Shown piece after piece: positions 1-8,161 of a stretch of 64,000 nucleotides of DNA. This DNA comes from Lachnospiraceae bacterium UBA7086 (GTDB lineage: Bacteria > Bacillota > Clostridia > Lachnospirales > Lachnospiraceae), in NCBI GenBank assembly GCA_002492525.1, contig DKZA01000041.1, positions 1 through 64,000 on the forward strand, given 5' to 3'. The notes under the pieces were generated by a model, which did not search any database, had not been told where the DNA came from, and saw only the letters and a program-made list of their open reading frames with translations. Numbering within the stretch: position 1 is the stretch's first letter; each line of letters starts with the position of its first letter. Made by a program: the position numbers and the translations under genes.

Positions 1-163
1 TATTTGAATTATACAGGAAGCTCCATTATTTTTTTCATGTAAATTTGTGCCGGTCACATATACCGTATGTCGTTTCGGTATGTGAGTATTGTATAAAATC
101 ATGGATGTAAACTCTATCAATCTGATGTTGCTTTTAAATATTTTCATGTAAAGACCAGGTTGC

Positions 164-190
164 ATCCCGTATTTACAAGGGATTTTCTTT
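164..190 (+). terminator. Weak possible terminator of an upstream gene
   Basis: A 5-bp stem (ATCCC at 164-168, GGGAT at 179-183) is followed by a T-rich run. It could end a gene lying left of the window. The stem is short, so support is weak. Confidence 0.3.
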
Positions 191-273
191 GATAATGATA
201 GCATATAACAGTGGGATTGCAATAACAATTTTATAATATACTATTAAAGCTTATAAAATATATATTAAAGTTA

Positions 274-302
274 TTGCTTTTTTAGTTAGAAAATGTTATA
301 GT
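274..302 (+). promoter_or_regulatory. Sigma-A promoter of the Rpn nuclease gene
   Basis: TTGCTT (274-279) and TATAGT (297-302) are separated by exactly 17 bp in an A/T-rich stretch. This predicts a start of transcription near 309 and a leader of about 175 nt before the Rpn gene. No second promoter as good was seen nearer the gene. Confidence 0.6.
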
Positions 303-314
303 ACCTGTAACTTC

Positions 315-383
315 AATATCGTGTTCATTCATACGATATCTAACTTTCGGCATCGCTGAAAGATGAATGGGACAGATCGTCCT
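315..383 (+). promoter_or_regulatory. Structured 5' leader with three consecutive hairpins
   Basis: Three short inverted repeats follow one another in the predicted leader: ATATCGT/ACGATAT (about 315-339), CTTTC/GAAAG (about 344-362) and GGAC/GTCC (about 370-383). They sit between the promoter at 274-302 and the ribosome binding site at 473-479. I do not recognise a known riboswitch class. The structure could be a cis-regulatory RNA or only local folding. Confidence 0.35.
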
Positions 384-484
384 CAATTTACCAACCTTCA
401 ATCGGCAGATAAGGTATAAGATCTCAGGCTGTTTCTGTATGTTTTCTTACCTTTTCTGTTCTACTTAACAGCAAAGGAGCTAAT

Positions 485-1570
485 ATGTGCAAAGAAAACA
501 GAACAATCATTGACAACCCACAATTTCGTGACAGCAGCAGTAAACTGATCTTTGGAGACAATATCTTAAGCTGTCAGTTTTTCAGAGATTACGCAGATAT
601 GGAAATTCTTCGTAATATTCAGCCGGAAGACATTGAAGATGTATCTGAACGTTATGTTCCTCTTTATAGTACGCAGCGGGAGAGCGATACTGTCAAAAAG
701 ATCAATATCTCAAGATATCTTCCTGTTAAAGAGGACGAAAATCCGCTTGATTTACCTCTTTATATTGTTTCTCTTATTGAACATAAGACTAAAGTAGAGT
801 ATAATGTAGCTATGCAGATGCTCCGCTATATGATCCATATATGGGAAGATTATGAGAAAGAGATGGAAAAAAGTCATTCCGGGATCAGCAATATGAAAGA
901 TTTCCGATATCCGCCCATTCTTCCCATTGTATATTATGAGGGCAAGGCTATGTGGACCGCACCTATGGATCTGTCGGACAGGATTCTCTGCAAGGATCTA
1001 TTAGGGAAATACCTTCCGCATTTTCAATATCAAATGGTGCGGTTACATGATTATAGTAATGAAGAACTTTTGAAAAAGGGAGATGAAATCTCTCTTACCA
1101 TGCTGATCAATAAGATCGCGAGTCTGGAAGATATTGAAGCGTTTGCAAATCTACCGGATGAACAGGTAAATGATATCCTTAAAGATACACCGGAATATTT
1201 ATTAAAAGTTATGGAGAAACTGGCAAGGGCACTTTTTTACAGCTTATGTATGCCCGAAGATAAGGCCGAGGAAGCTGTTGCAAAAATTAAGGAGCGAAAA
1301 ATGGGAAGATTGTTTGAAAATGTGACGTTTAATTATCAGGCAGAAATAGAATCCATGAGAAACAAAACGCGGCAGATGGAAGAACAAATGAAAGAACAAA
1401 TGAAAGAACAAAGAATGATCATGGAACAGGAACAAGAAATTTTCAGACAGATCTGCAAAATGTCCCTGAAAAAATGTTCTGATACAGAGATTGAGGATTT
1501 TTTGATTCAGAATTTTGCTATATCAAGAGAAAAAGCGCAGGAAGAGATCAGAAAGGTATATGGGGATTGA
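485..1570 (+). CDS. Rpn family recombination-promoting nuclease/putative transposase
   Basis: The 361-residue protein matches the Rpn (PD-(D/E)XK nuclease-like transposase) family. The central block around residues 88-123 has the family pattern of a hydrophobic strand, then IEHKTK (E99 and K101 as the E-x-K metal/catalytic pair), then a helix ending in a YMIHIWEDY-type segment. Residues about 295-325 form a charged coiled coil with EQMK repeats, followed by a small helical tail. Family members are Mg-dependent DNA endonucleases that promote RecA-independent recombination; some act in phage defence. The ATG follows AAAGGAG (473-479) with good spacing. It stands alone with its own promoter and leader. 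The family is sure; the biological role here is inferred. Confidence 0.88.
   Translation: MCKENRTIIDNPQFRDSSSKLIFGDNILSCQFFRDYADMEILRNIQPEDIEDVSERYVPLYSTQRESDTVKKINISRYLPVKEDENPLDLPLYIVSLIEHKTKVEYNVAMQMLRYMIHIWEDYEKEMEKSHSGISNMKDFRYPPILPIVYYEGKAMWTAPMDLSDRILCKDLLGKYLPHFQYQMVRLHDYSNEELLKKGDEISLTMLINKIASLEDIEAFANLPDEQVNDILKDTPEYLLKVMEKLARALFYSLCMPEDKAEEAVAKIKERKMGRLFENVTFNYQAEIESMRNKTRQMEEQMKEQMKEQRMIMEQEQEIFRQICKMSLKKCSDTEIEDFLIQNFAISREKAQEEIRKVYGD
1382..1417 (+). repeat. In-frame 12-nt tandem repeat in the Rpn coiled coil
   Basis: The unit GAACAAATGAAA occurs at 1382-1393 and 1394-1405, and a degenerate third copy follows at 1406-1417. It encodes EQMK units in the coiled coil. A 12-nt unit keeps the reading frame, so copy number could vary without breaking the protein. 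Confidence 0.7.
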
Positions 1571-1589
1571 CCTTGTGTCAATCCTCATA

Positions 1590-2192
1590 TTATATAATTT
1601 TTTCAAAATCTTCTACACCATGTTTGCACCAAGGGCAGATAAAGTCAGGAGGAAGCTCTTCTCCTTCATAAATATAACCGCATACATTACAGCGCCATCC
1701 TTTGGCGGAAGATGCAGCAGGCTGTGGTTTTACAAATTCATGGTAGAAAGAATAAGTCATTGCTTTTTCACCGGAAAGAATCTCACAGTCATTTACAGAA
1801 GCAATAAAAAGTAAATGGGTTCCCAGATCAACAATATTTGTGACTTTGCAGTCAATAAATGCGCTGGTGTGTTTGGTCAGATAAGGCAGTTCTTGTCTAG
1901 TCAGGGCAAAGGGATAATTTACAAATTTATCAACTTTTCGTCCACTTTGAAATCCAAAATGTTGAAAAAGAGCAAAGGGTGCTGTTTCAGAGAGAACAGA
2001 GAGGGAAACCATTCTTGATTTTTGTATGATTTCACAGGTCAGGTTATCTTTATTAATGGCAACAGCTAATTGTTTAGGATTATCTGTTATCTGCATAACC
2101 GTGTTCACGATACATCCGTTCATTTTCTTATCGAATTTGGAAGCGGCAACATATAATCCATAAGATATTTGAAATAATGCTTTTGGGTTCAT
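1590..2192 (-). CDS. Flavin reductase-like domain fused to rubredoxin (high-molecular-weight rubredoxin type)
   Basis: The first ~155 residues are a flavoredoxin/flavin reductase-like (FMN-binding split-barrel) domain. The last ~45 residues are a rubredoxin with CNVCGY and CPWCKHG, the four cysteines that hold one iron. Proteins of this layout (Hrb of Moorella) pass electrons from NAD(P)H or rubredoxin reductase to flavodiiron proteins in oxygen or NO detoxification in anaerobes. An in-frame ATG 33 bp further upstream exists, but the ATG at 2192 has AGGAGA six bases ahead of it, so it is preferred. No flavodiiron partner is in the window. The final role is inferred from the family. Confidence 0.9.
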   Translation of the reverse strand: MNPKALFQISYGLYVAASKFDKKMNGCIVNTVMQITDNPKQLAVAINKDNLTCEIIQKSRMVSLSVLSETAPFALFQHFGFQSGRKVDKFVNYPFALTRQELPYLTKHTSAFIDCKVTNIVDLGTHLLFIASVNDCEILSGEKAMTYSFYHEFVKPQPAASSAKGWRCNVCGYIYEGEELPPDFICPWCKHGVEDFEKII

Positions 2193-2521
2193 AGGATTCT
2201 CCTCTTCTTTCTTGTTCGGTTTCATAAATGCCTACTTGTTTAATAAATTACAAAAATTTAGATAAAAGGTGTCCATAGTATATGAAGAATTTGCTATTTT
2301 ATTCTCATAAGCAATGCATAAAACAAACTTGTATTTTTATATCTTAAGTTAAATTAATTCTTTTAACGTTAATCTACATAATCCCGTTCATAGAAAAATA
2401 TAATGGAGATAAGGAAAATTCTGGTTGTGCAGCTTGCAAATTAAAAATAGAAGAACTAGAATGAATAAGTAATCATGATATTATAAGACAGGTTTTGCAT
2501 AAAGAGAGGCAAGAAAATTCC
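2193..2521. other. Divergent intergenic region, A/T-rich
   Basis: This holds the divergent starts of the rubredoxin fusion (minus) and the MATE gene (plus). A TATAAT lies at 2399-2404, but no matching -35 was found. A short open frame that ends at about 2463 and carries two cysteines has no start codon. Nothing else can be supported. Confidence 0.4.
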
Positions 2522-3904
2522 ATGAAACTTACCAGTGCGGAAGAAAAAAGAAATTATATGTTGGAAGAGCCAGTGAAAAGATTAGTATGCACTTTGGCAG
2601 TTCCTACAATTTTAAGTATGTTGGTGACTTCCTTTTATAATATGGTTGATACGTTTTTTGTGGGAAAGATTGACACACAGTCCACGGCAGCAGTAGGGGT
2701 TGTCTTCTCTCTTATGGCCATTATTCAGGCAGTGGGATTTCTTTTTGGTCATGGATCCGGAAATTATATTTCCAGAAAATTAGGAGCAGGAGACGTTGAA
2801 GAAGCGCAGAAAATGTCGGCAGTGGGATTTTTTACGTCTTTTCTGGCGGGTGTGATTATTATGGTGGTTTGTCTGTTTTGTATAGAACCGCTTTCTTATG
2901 CGTTAGGTTCTACAGAGACGATTCAGCCTTATACGGTCGCTTATCTGAGAATGGTTCTTATCGGGGCACCGGCAATGACTGCTTCTTTAGTATTGAATAA
3001 TCAGATGCGTTTTCAGGGAAGTGCTTTTTATGCTATGATTGGGATTGTATCCGGTGCAGTCGTTAATATTGTTTTGGACCCGATTCTGATATTTGTTTTT
3101 GGTATGGGGGTTGCAGGTGCGGCATTGGCCACAACGATCAGTCAGTATTTGAGTTTTATTTTTTTGCTTTTGATGATCAGGCGCGGTGGAAATATTCAGA
3201 TTCGTTTTAAAAACTTTAAACCCAGCCTGCACTTTTATAAAGAAGTCATACGTGGCGGTATTCCTTCCCTGTTCCGGCAGGGGCTTGCCAGTGTGGCGGC
3301 AATCTGTCTCAATCATGCAGCGGGTGTGTATGGAGACGCTGCCATTGCGGGAATGTCGATTGTGTCCCGTATCATGATGTTTGTCAATTCCGCATTAATT
3401 GGCTTTGGACAGGGTTTTCAGCCGGTGTGCGGGTTTAATTACGGAGCCAAAAAATATAAAAGAGTACTGGAAGCCTTTTTCTTTTGTGTGAAGAGAGCCT
3501 TTTTCTTCCTTGCCGGTGTGGCAGTGATTGTCTTTATCTTTGCGCCTCAATTAGTGACAGTCTTTAGAAAAGGTGATATTGATGTTATCAAAGTGGGAAC
3601 GGCAGCCCTCAGATATTCTATTGTAGTACTGCCGTTAAGCTCCTGGATTATCATGTGCAATATGATGTTACAGTCTATCGGAAAGGGTTTAAAGGCATCT
3701 ATTGTTGCTTCTGCGAGACAGGGCATTTTTTTCCTGCCTCTCATTGCCATTCTGCCTTATTTTCTGGGCCTTACCGGGGTGGAAATCTGTCAGGCGGTGT
3801 CGGATATCTTTGCACTGACAGTTTCCATACCGTTAGGAATCAGTGTGATCAGAGAAATGAAGCGGGAGGATACGGATATCCCGCAGAATCAGTCAAACAA
3901 GTAA
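2522..3904 (+). CDS. MATE family efflux transporter
   Basis: The protein of about 460 residues has around twelve hydrophobic segments and the MATE opening: a helix with VPTILSMLVTSFYNMVDTFFVG, then the GHGSGNYISRKLGAGD loop, with the pattern repeated in the second half (FGQGFQPVCGFNYGAKK). MATE proteins export cationic drugs or metabolites by H+ or Na+ antiport in the cytoplasmic membrane. The longer frame opens with TTG at 2495, but the ATG at 2522 has GAGAGG about 12 bases ahead and is preferred. Its 3' end overlaps the convergent DUF4173 gene by 16 bp. Substrate unknown. Confidence 0.93.
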   Translation: MKLTSAEEKRNYMLEEPVKRLVCTLAVPTILSMLVTSFYNMVDTFFVGKIDTQSTAAVGVVFSLMAIIQAVGFLFGHGSGNYISRKLGAGDVEEAQKMSAVGFFTSFLAGVIIMVVCLFCIEPLSYALGSTETIQPYTVAYLRMVLIGAPAMTASLVLNNQMRFQGSAFYAMIGIVSGAVVNIVLDPILIFVFGMGVAGAALATTISQYLSFIFLLLMIRRGGNIQIRFKNFKPSLHFYKEVIRGGIPSLFRQGLASVAAICLNHAAGVYGDAAIAGMSIVSRIMMFVNSALIGFGQGFQPVCGFNYGAKKYKRVLEAFFFCVKRAFFFLAGVAVIVFIFAPQLVTVFRKGDIDVIKVGTAALRYSIVVLPLSSWIIMCNMMLQSIGKGLKASIVASARQGIFFLPLIAILPYFLGLTGVEICQAVSDIFALTVSIPLGISVIREMKREDTDIPQNQSNK

Positions 3905-5520
3905 GTATGGGCTTTATAGATAGAAAAATTAAAGTTTCTTAAGTGCATGTTTTCTGAAAGATACTGTATATGTTCATAATAATCAATTGTCCAATACAAA
4001 CCATATTCGGGCATATATTTTATATCAGAATAATCTTCTGTTTCATAAAGGGAACGTACTGTCTGCATTTTGATCACATCAGGATTGATTTGAGGGTTCA
4101 GTATTGCCGGTGCGGCATCACTTGACAGATGGGAAAGATATCTTCTGCCGCTTTCCGTATCTTCTTCATGATGCGTCAGATTATAACAGGCAATCCAATA
4201 ATCGGGATGAGAAAAAGATAAAGCGATATAAAATACGGTCACTACAGCTATCCCATAAATAAAGAGAGGAAACTCTTTAAAGTAAATAAAAATTGTCACA
4301 CCAGTCATCAAAAGAAAGATTACAGCCAAAGACCATAGTACCTGCATCCTTCTGAAAGTCAGATTGTATTTGTTGATATACATAATCATCCGCAGGGTGC
4401 TTGACAGGATCATAATATAAGTACATCCGCTGATGATGGTAAGAATAATTTTTAATATAGTATTATCCCGGAATAAATACAGACAGATTAACACCAACAG
4501 TAAGTTTATCATACAGACAGCAAGTAATTGGAAAAATCCCTGCCTGGCGTATCCTGCGTAAGTATAACCCTCCGGGAGCTGCATATTGCCGATAAAGAGG
4601 AAAACGATTTGTATCACACTGAACATTAAATAGAGAACAGAGAGTGTTCCTGTCACGACAATGGCAATCACGGGGTCGAAAATCTTTTTGTCAGTCACTT
4701 CTTCCGTTATATTTTTCTTTCCAAGCGCGGCATAAAGCGCATAGGAGCTGAAGAAAACTACGGTCATAAGAACCAGAACACACATAATTTCCCAAAGATT
4801 AATAGCTTCAAAAAATTTTTCAAACATCTGTGCAAAAACCACATCTGCACTGGAAAGTAACAATGTCATGATAAATAACAGTGGAATTGCAATGATAATA
4901 CCGATACTGATAGACAAAAAATAGCTCTTTTTGCCAGTTTTTTGCCGTTTTTGGGCATCAAAATAAGAGACCAGGTCGCCGAAGGGACGAAACAGGCAGG
5001 CAAAACAGGTACAAATGGTCTGTAAAATAGCCATACAATATTTCGGCAGATTCCATGCCTGATCATTGTATACTGTATGCAATATCAGGATAAAAGAAAG
5101 CAGGAAGATACCAAACTTGTTAATGGAAAGTATCTGTGGGGAATTGGTCATACAGTTGGAAATGCCCAGTAATACGATGCTAATAATGTAAAAGATGCTG
5201 CCTTTTTTGTATGGAACCCCTAACTTTCGCATAGAGAAGAAGAAATAGCAAAGGGTTCCGACGACGAAAAAAGGGTAGGTGATGCCAGAAGCGTTCTTAT
5301 AGAGGCAGAAAGCATAAAATATCGCATACAATATACTGCCGATACCAAAGAACGGAAAATTTTTTTTCATGTTCTGGGTGTATTGATTGTCGGGTTCTTC
5401 CTTTGCGGCAACGGCTGGCTCAGCAGTGGTCAGCTGATTGGGATAAAGCTGAGCGGCGGCTGCAGGATTTGGCTGCGGCTGATTCATTGATTGATAGCTG
5501 TTAGTTTGATATTGATTCAT
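3889..5520 (-). CDS. DUF4173-type polytopic membrane protein
   Basis: The protein of about 543 residues begins with a Gln/Asn/Pro/Ala-rich, low-complexity cytoplasmic stretch of about 60 residues. About twelve predicted membrane helices follow, and then a soluble tail of about 110 residues with Tyr-rich motifs (LYETEDYSDIKYMPEYGLYWTIDYYEH). The hydropathy and order match the DUF4173/DUF4153 group, which has no established function. The ATG at 5520 is preferred because AAAGGAG lies eight bases upstream. It is the last gene of a minus-strand run behind the XRE and DUF2975 genes, so it may be co-transcribed with them. Confidence 0.7.
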   Translation of the reverse strand: MNQYQTNSYQSMNQPQPNPAAAAQLYPNQLTTAEPAVAAKEEPDNQYTQNMKKNFPFFGIGSILYAIFYAFCLYKNASGITYPFFVVGTLCYFFFSMRKLGVPYKKGSIFYIISIVLLGISNCMTNSPQILSINKFGIFLLSFILILHTVYNDQAWNLPKYCMAILQTICTCFACLFRPFGDLVSYFDAQKRQKTGKKSYFLSISIGIIIAIPLLFIMTLLLSSADVVFAQMFEKFFEAINLWEIMCVLVLMTVVFFSSYALYAALGKKNITEEVTDKKIFDPVIAIVVTGTLSVLYLMFSVIQIVFLFIGNMQLPEGYTYAGYARQGFFQLLAVCMINLLLVLICLYLFRDNTILKIILTIISGCTYIMILSSTLRMIMYINKYNLTFRRMQVLWSLAVIFLLMTGVTIFIYFKEFPLFIYGIAVVTVFYIALSFSHPDYWIACYNLTHHEEDTESGRRYLSHLSSDAAPAILNPQINPDVIKMQTVRSLYETEDYSDIKYMPEYGLYWTIDYYEHIQYLSENMHLRNFNFSIYKAHTYLFD

Positions 5521-5539
5521 GATATTGGCTCCTTTCTTT

Positions 5540-5803
5540 TTATAAATCGGCGGGATTTTCTTTGCTATTTTTTTCTCTTGAAATATCTTTTTCTTCCGTA
5601 TCTTCCACATATTCCAGAATATCGCCCGGCTGACAGTTTAAAGCTTTGCAGATTTCGTTTAGCGTGGAGAGGCGGATAGCCTTGGCTTTATTATTTTTAA
5701 GGATGGACAAGTTTGCAAGGGTGATGTCGACGTCGCCGGCTAATTCCGTCAGCCCTTTCTTGCGCATTGCCATCATGACGTCCAGATTGATGATGATTGC
5801 CAT
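5540..5803 (-). CDS. YozG-like XRE helix-turn-helix regulator
   Basis: This is an 87-residue single-domain regulator. The helix-turn-helix runs over residues about 12-62 (KKGLTELAGDVDITLANLSILKNNKAKAIRLSTLNEICKALNCQPGDILEY), with a charged tail. The family is the small XRE type (B. subtilis YozG) that is regularly encoded next to DUF2975 membrane proteins, as it is here. It probably binds DNA as a dimer and represses its own operon. A 13-bp inverted repeat over the operon's -35 box (6359-6393) is the best operator candidate. Confidence 0.9.
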   Translation of the reverse strand: MAIIINLDVMMAMRKKGLTELAGDVDITLANLSILKNNKAKAIRLSTLNEICKALNCQPGDILEYVEDTEEKDISREKNSKENPADL

Positions 5804-5848
5804 TTTTGTATTTTGCTCCTTTGCTGCTTCAATATTTGGTTCTATGTT

Positions 5849-6295
5849 TTAAATGGTGAGGTCGTTTTCCAGCTTGTAAGTAACGGCTTTATCGAAGACC
5901 TGGGCAAGCACCTTACTGAAAAGGCCGGCAATTACAAAAACCAGAATAATGATAAGTACTGCCGGGGTAAGGTAAATAAACAGGCGGCATGCCGTGATCA
6001 CTGCGATAAAGAAACTGTAAAGACTCATCTTTTCAAGGCTGACTACATTTTCACGGATAAAGCAGTCATCATTTAAAACGGATTTAAACATTTTCCGAAG
6101 CTGATGTAAAATCAATACGGCAAAAATGCCGGACAAAAAAAGGATAACACAGAGGGAGTAAAAATTATCTGCAAAGTATTTGTTGTAACGGCCGTAGAAT
6201 TTGATGCTCAATGGAAGCGTTGCAGTCACAATGATTCCGGCGTAAAACAAGAAATCCAGCAGATATTTTGTAAATAGAGTCAGTTTGTCTTTCAT
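5849..6295 (-). CDS. DUF2975 domain-containing membrane protein
   Basis: This 148-residue protein has four predicted membrane helices (residues about 10-32, 45-65, 90-110 and 115-140) and a short polar loop after helix 2 (RKMFKSVLNDDCFIREN). It matches DUF2975, the usual partner of YozG-like regulators. Its function is not known; a membrane signal input to the regulator has been presumed for such pairs. The ATG follows AAAGGA, and a near-consensus promoter lies upstream. Confidence 0.88.
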   Translation of the reverse strand: MKDKLTLFTKYLLDFLFYAGIIVTATLPLSIKFYGRYNKYFADNFYSLCVILFLSGIFAVLILHQLRKMFKSVLNDDCFIRENVVSLEKMSLYSFFIAVITACRLFIYLTPAVLIIILVFVIAGLFSKVLAQVFDKAVTYKLENDLTI

Positions 6296-6331
6296 ATGGC
6301 AAATGTCCTTTCTGTTGCTTACTGTAATTTT

Positions 6332-6360
6332 AAAATAGCATGCTTGGAAATGAATGTCAA
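6332..6360 (-). promoter_or_regulatory. Promoter of the DUF2975/XRE operon
   Basis: Read on the minus strand, TTGACA (6355-6360) and TATTTT (6332-6337) are 17 bp apart. The perfect -35 and correct spacing make this the likely start of the DUF2975-XRE transcript. Confidence 0.65.
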
Positions 6361-6393
6361 CAAAAATTTATTGAGTTACGATAAATTTTTGTT
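6359..6393. promoter_or_regulatory. 13-bp inverted repeat over the -35 box, probable operator
   Basis: The arms at 6359-6371 and 6381-6393 are perfect reverse complements of 13 bases with a 9-bp spacer. The left arm touches the -35 hexamer at 6355-6360. It lies between divergent genes with no gene end close by, so a terminator is unlikely. Binding by the XRE protein encoded downstream is an inference. Confidence 0.6.
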
Positions 6394-6480
6394 ATAAGAC
6401 AATAATGCTTGTCTTTAGAATGGTTTTCTTCTAAAATAGAAAGTAAAAAGGCGATATATTTTGAATGAATCGGGAGACGC

Positions 6481-6978
6481 ATGATGCAGTATATATCTAC
6501 TTATCATTCCCCCATAGGGAAAATACTTCTTGCCGCGGATGAAACTGGTTTGACAGGATTATGGTTTGACGGACAGAAATATTATGCCAATCACCTTGAT
6601 GCGGAACATAAGGAAGCGGATATGCCGATATTTGAGACAGTCCAAAAATGGCTGGACATTTACTTTTCCGGACAGGAGCCGGATTTCATGCCGCCTGTGC
6701 ATTTGCTTGGTTCACCGTTTCAAATCTGTGTCTGGAAGTTATTACAGCAGATTCCTTACGGACAGACAGTGACATATGGAGAACTGGCTCAAAAGATTGC
6801 AGAAGAAAGGGGTCTTGCGCACATGTCAGCCCAGGCTGTAGGCGGGGCGATAGGGCACAATGCAGTTTCCATTATTGTGCCCTGCCACCGTGTAGTAGGT
6901 TCTGATGGCAGCCTGACAGGATATGCGGGAGGTCTGGAGAAAAAGAAATACCTTCTTACTTTAGAAGGTATTCTGTAA
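6481..6978 (+). CDS. ogt: Methylated-DNA-[protein]-cysteine S-methyltransferase
   Basis: This is a 165-residue O6-alkylguanine-DNA alkyltransferase. The active-site motif PCHRVVG is at 134-140 with C135 as the methyl acceptor. The helix-turn-helix that flips the base out is at about 90-125 (IPYGQTVTYGELAQKIA...SAQAVGGAIGHN). The protein removes alkyl groups from O6-guanine or O4-thymine in a suicide reaction. GGGAG lies just ahead of two adjacent ATG codons (6481 and 6484). It lies 23 bp from mutM, so the two make a DNA-repair operon. Confidence 0.96.
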   Translation: MMQYISTYHSPIGKILLAADETGLTGLWFDGQKYYANHLDAEHKEADMPIFETVQKWLDIYFSGQEPDFMPPVHLLGSPFQICVWKLLQQIPYGQTVTYGELAQKIAEERGLAHMSAQAVGGAIGHNAVSIIVPCHRVVGSDGSLTGYAGGLEKKKYLLTLEGIL

Positions 6979-7001
6979 ACAAAAGAAAGGAATATAATTT
7001 C

Positions 7002-7838
7002 ATGCCGGAACTGCCAGAAGTTGAAACGATTAAAAGAGTACTGGAACCACAGCTTAAAGGGCTTAAAATTACAAATGTGACAGTAAACCGTCCGGAAGTG
7101 ACAGCTTATCCTGCGGCGGATGAGTTTTGCAGATTATTGATCGGACAGAGTGTATCGGGTATGATGCGCAGGGGAAAGTTTTTACAGATTTTGTTGAACA
7201 GCGGCGACCGTATTGTTTTACATTTACGGATGACAGGCTGTCTGTTATTTACCCCGGCTGACTTTTTGGAAGAAAAGCATACACATATTGTTTTTGAAAT
7301 GAGCGACGGCAGGCAGTTACGTTTTTTGGATATGCGTCGTTTCGGTCGTTTCTGGCTGCTTCAAAATGGAGAAGAAGATACATACAGCGGGATTGCAAAG
7401 CTGGGGATGGAGCCTTTTGATAAAGAACTTAAGGCAGAGTATCTGAAGATTCACTTGGGAAAACGTAAGAAGGCAATTAAGGAATGTCTGTTGGATCAGA
7501 GTATGATTGCAGGTATCGGCAATATTTATGCAGATGAGATATTGTTTACGGCGAGAATTCATCCGGCACGCCCGGCAGGCAGTCTGCAATCTGCAGAATG
7601 GGAGCGGCTTGCGCAGGTGATTCCGGAACGTTTATCTTATTTTATTGAAAAGAATCAGATAACACCGGAAGAATACCTGGAGACGAAAGGACAGGATTAT
7701 CGGAACACGCCGTTTTTACAGGTATATGGTCATGCAGGGAAAGCTTGTCCGGTCTGCGGGAATCTGCTTTGCCGTATGGTCATAGGCGGCAGAAGCAGTG
7801 TGTATTGTCCTGAATGTCAGAAAAACGCTGCTATTTAA
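7002..7838 (+). CDS. mutM: Formamidopyrimidine-DNA glycosylase
   Basis: This 278-residue protein begins MPELPEVET, where P1 and E2 are the catalytic residues exposed after removal of Met. The RRGKF lysine (about residue 58), the H2TH region (KECLLDQSMIAGIGNIYADEILF, about 155-180) and a C-terminal four-cysteine zinc finger (CPVCG...CPECQ) are all present. It excises 8-oxoguanine and FapyG and nicks the abasic site by beta/delta elimination. It is encoded 23 bp after ogt. Its stop overlaps the convergent azlD end by 4 bp. Confidence 0.97.
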   Translation: MPELPEVETIKRVLEPQLKGLKITNVTVNRPEVTAYPAADEFCRLLIGQSVSGMMRRGKFLQILLNSGDRIVLHLRMTGCLLFTPADFLEEKHTHIVFEMSDGRQLRFLDMRRFGRFWLLQNGEEDTYSGIAKLGMEPFDKELKAEYLKIHLGKRKKAIKECLLDQSMIAGIGNIYADEILFTARIHPARPAGSLQSAEWERLAQVIPERLSYFIEKNQITPEEYLETKGQDYRNTPFLQVYGHAGKACPVCGNLLCRMVIGGRSSVYCPECQKNAAI

Positions 7839-8161
7839 AACACAAATTGTACCAACAGCATATAGCAGACTGTGCCGCCTGCAATTGACAGAAGCATCTG
7901 CCGTTTCCAGAGATGAAGACCTGCCACAAGGAGGATTGCAATCAGTTCCGGAAGTCCGTGACTGCCCGATAAGATGTCCACATTTTTCAGACAATAGACT
8001 ACCAGCATACCAAAAATGGCGGGCGGGAGCGCTTTGCCCAGATATTGTATGTACTTTGGTGTAGGTTTCCTGGAAGAAAATATGATGAAAGGCAGAAACC
8101 TTGTTGTGACAGTACCGATAACGCAAAGCGAAATGGTAATGATCTGTTGGGTTAAAGTCAT
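7835..8161 (-). CDS. azlD: AzlD family branched-chain amino acid export subunit
   Basis: This 108-residue protein has three or four membrane helices and the AzlD pattern near the N-terminus (TRFLPFIIFSSRKPTPKYIQYLGKALPPAIFGMLVVYCL). It is the small partner of AzlC in exporters of branched-chain amino acids or their analogues. Its ATG overlaps the azlC stop by 4 bases, showing translational coupling. Confidence 0.93.
   Translation of the reverse strand: MTLTQQIITISLCVIGTVTTRFLPFIIFSSRKPTPKYIQYLGKALPPAIFGMLVVYCLKNVDILSGSHGLPELIAILLVAGLHLWKRQMLLSIAGGTVCYMLLVQFVF

Noticed and set aside
1378..1420. CRISPR-like or VNTR array in the Rpn gene
   Set aside because: Only two to three 12-nt units, in frame within a coiled coil.
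2341..2463. Open frame ending IEELE with two cysteines ahead of the MATE gene
   Set aside because: It has no start codon or ribosome site and its upstream half is just A/T-rich; not enough for a gene.
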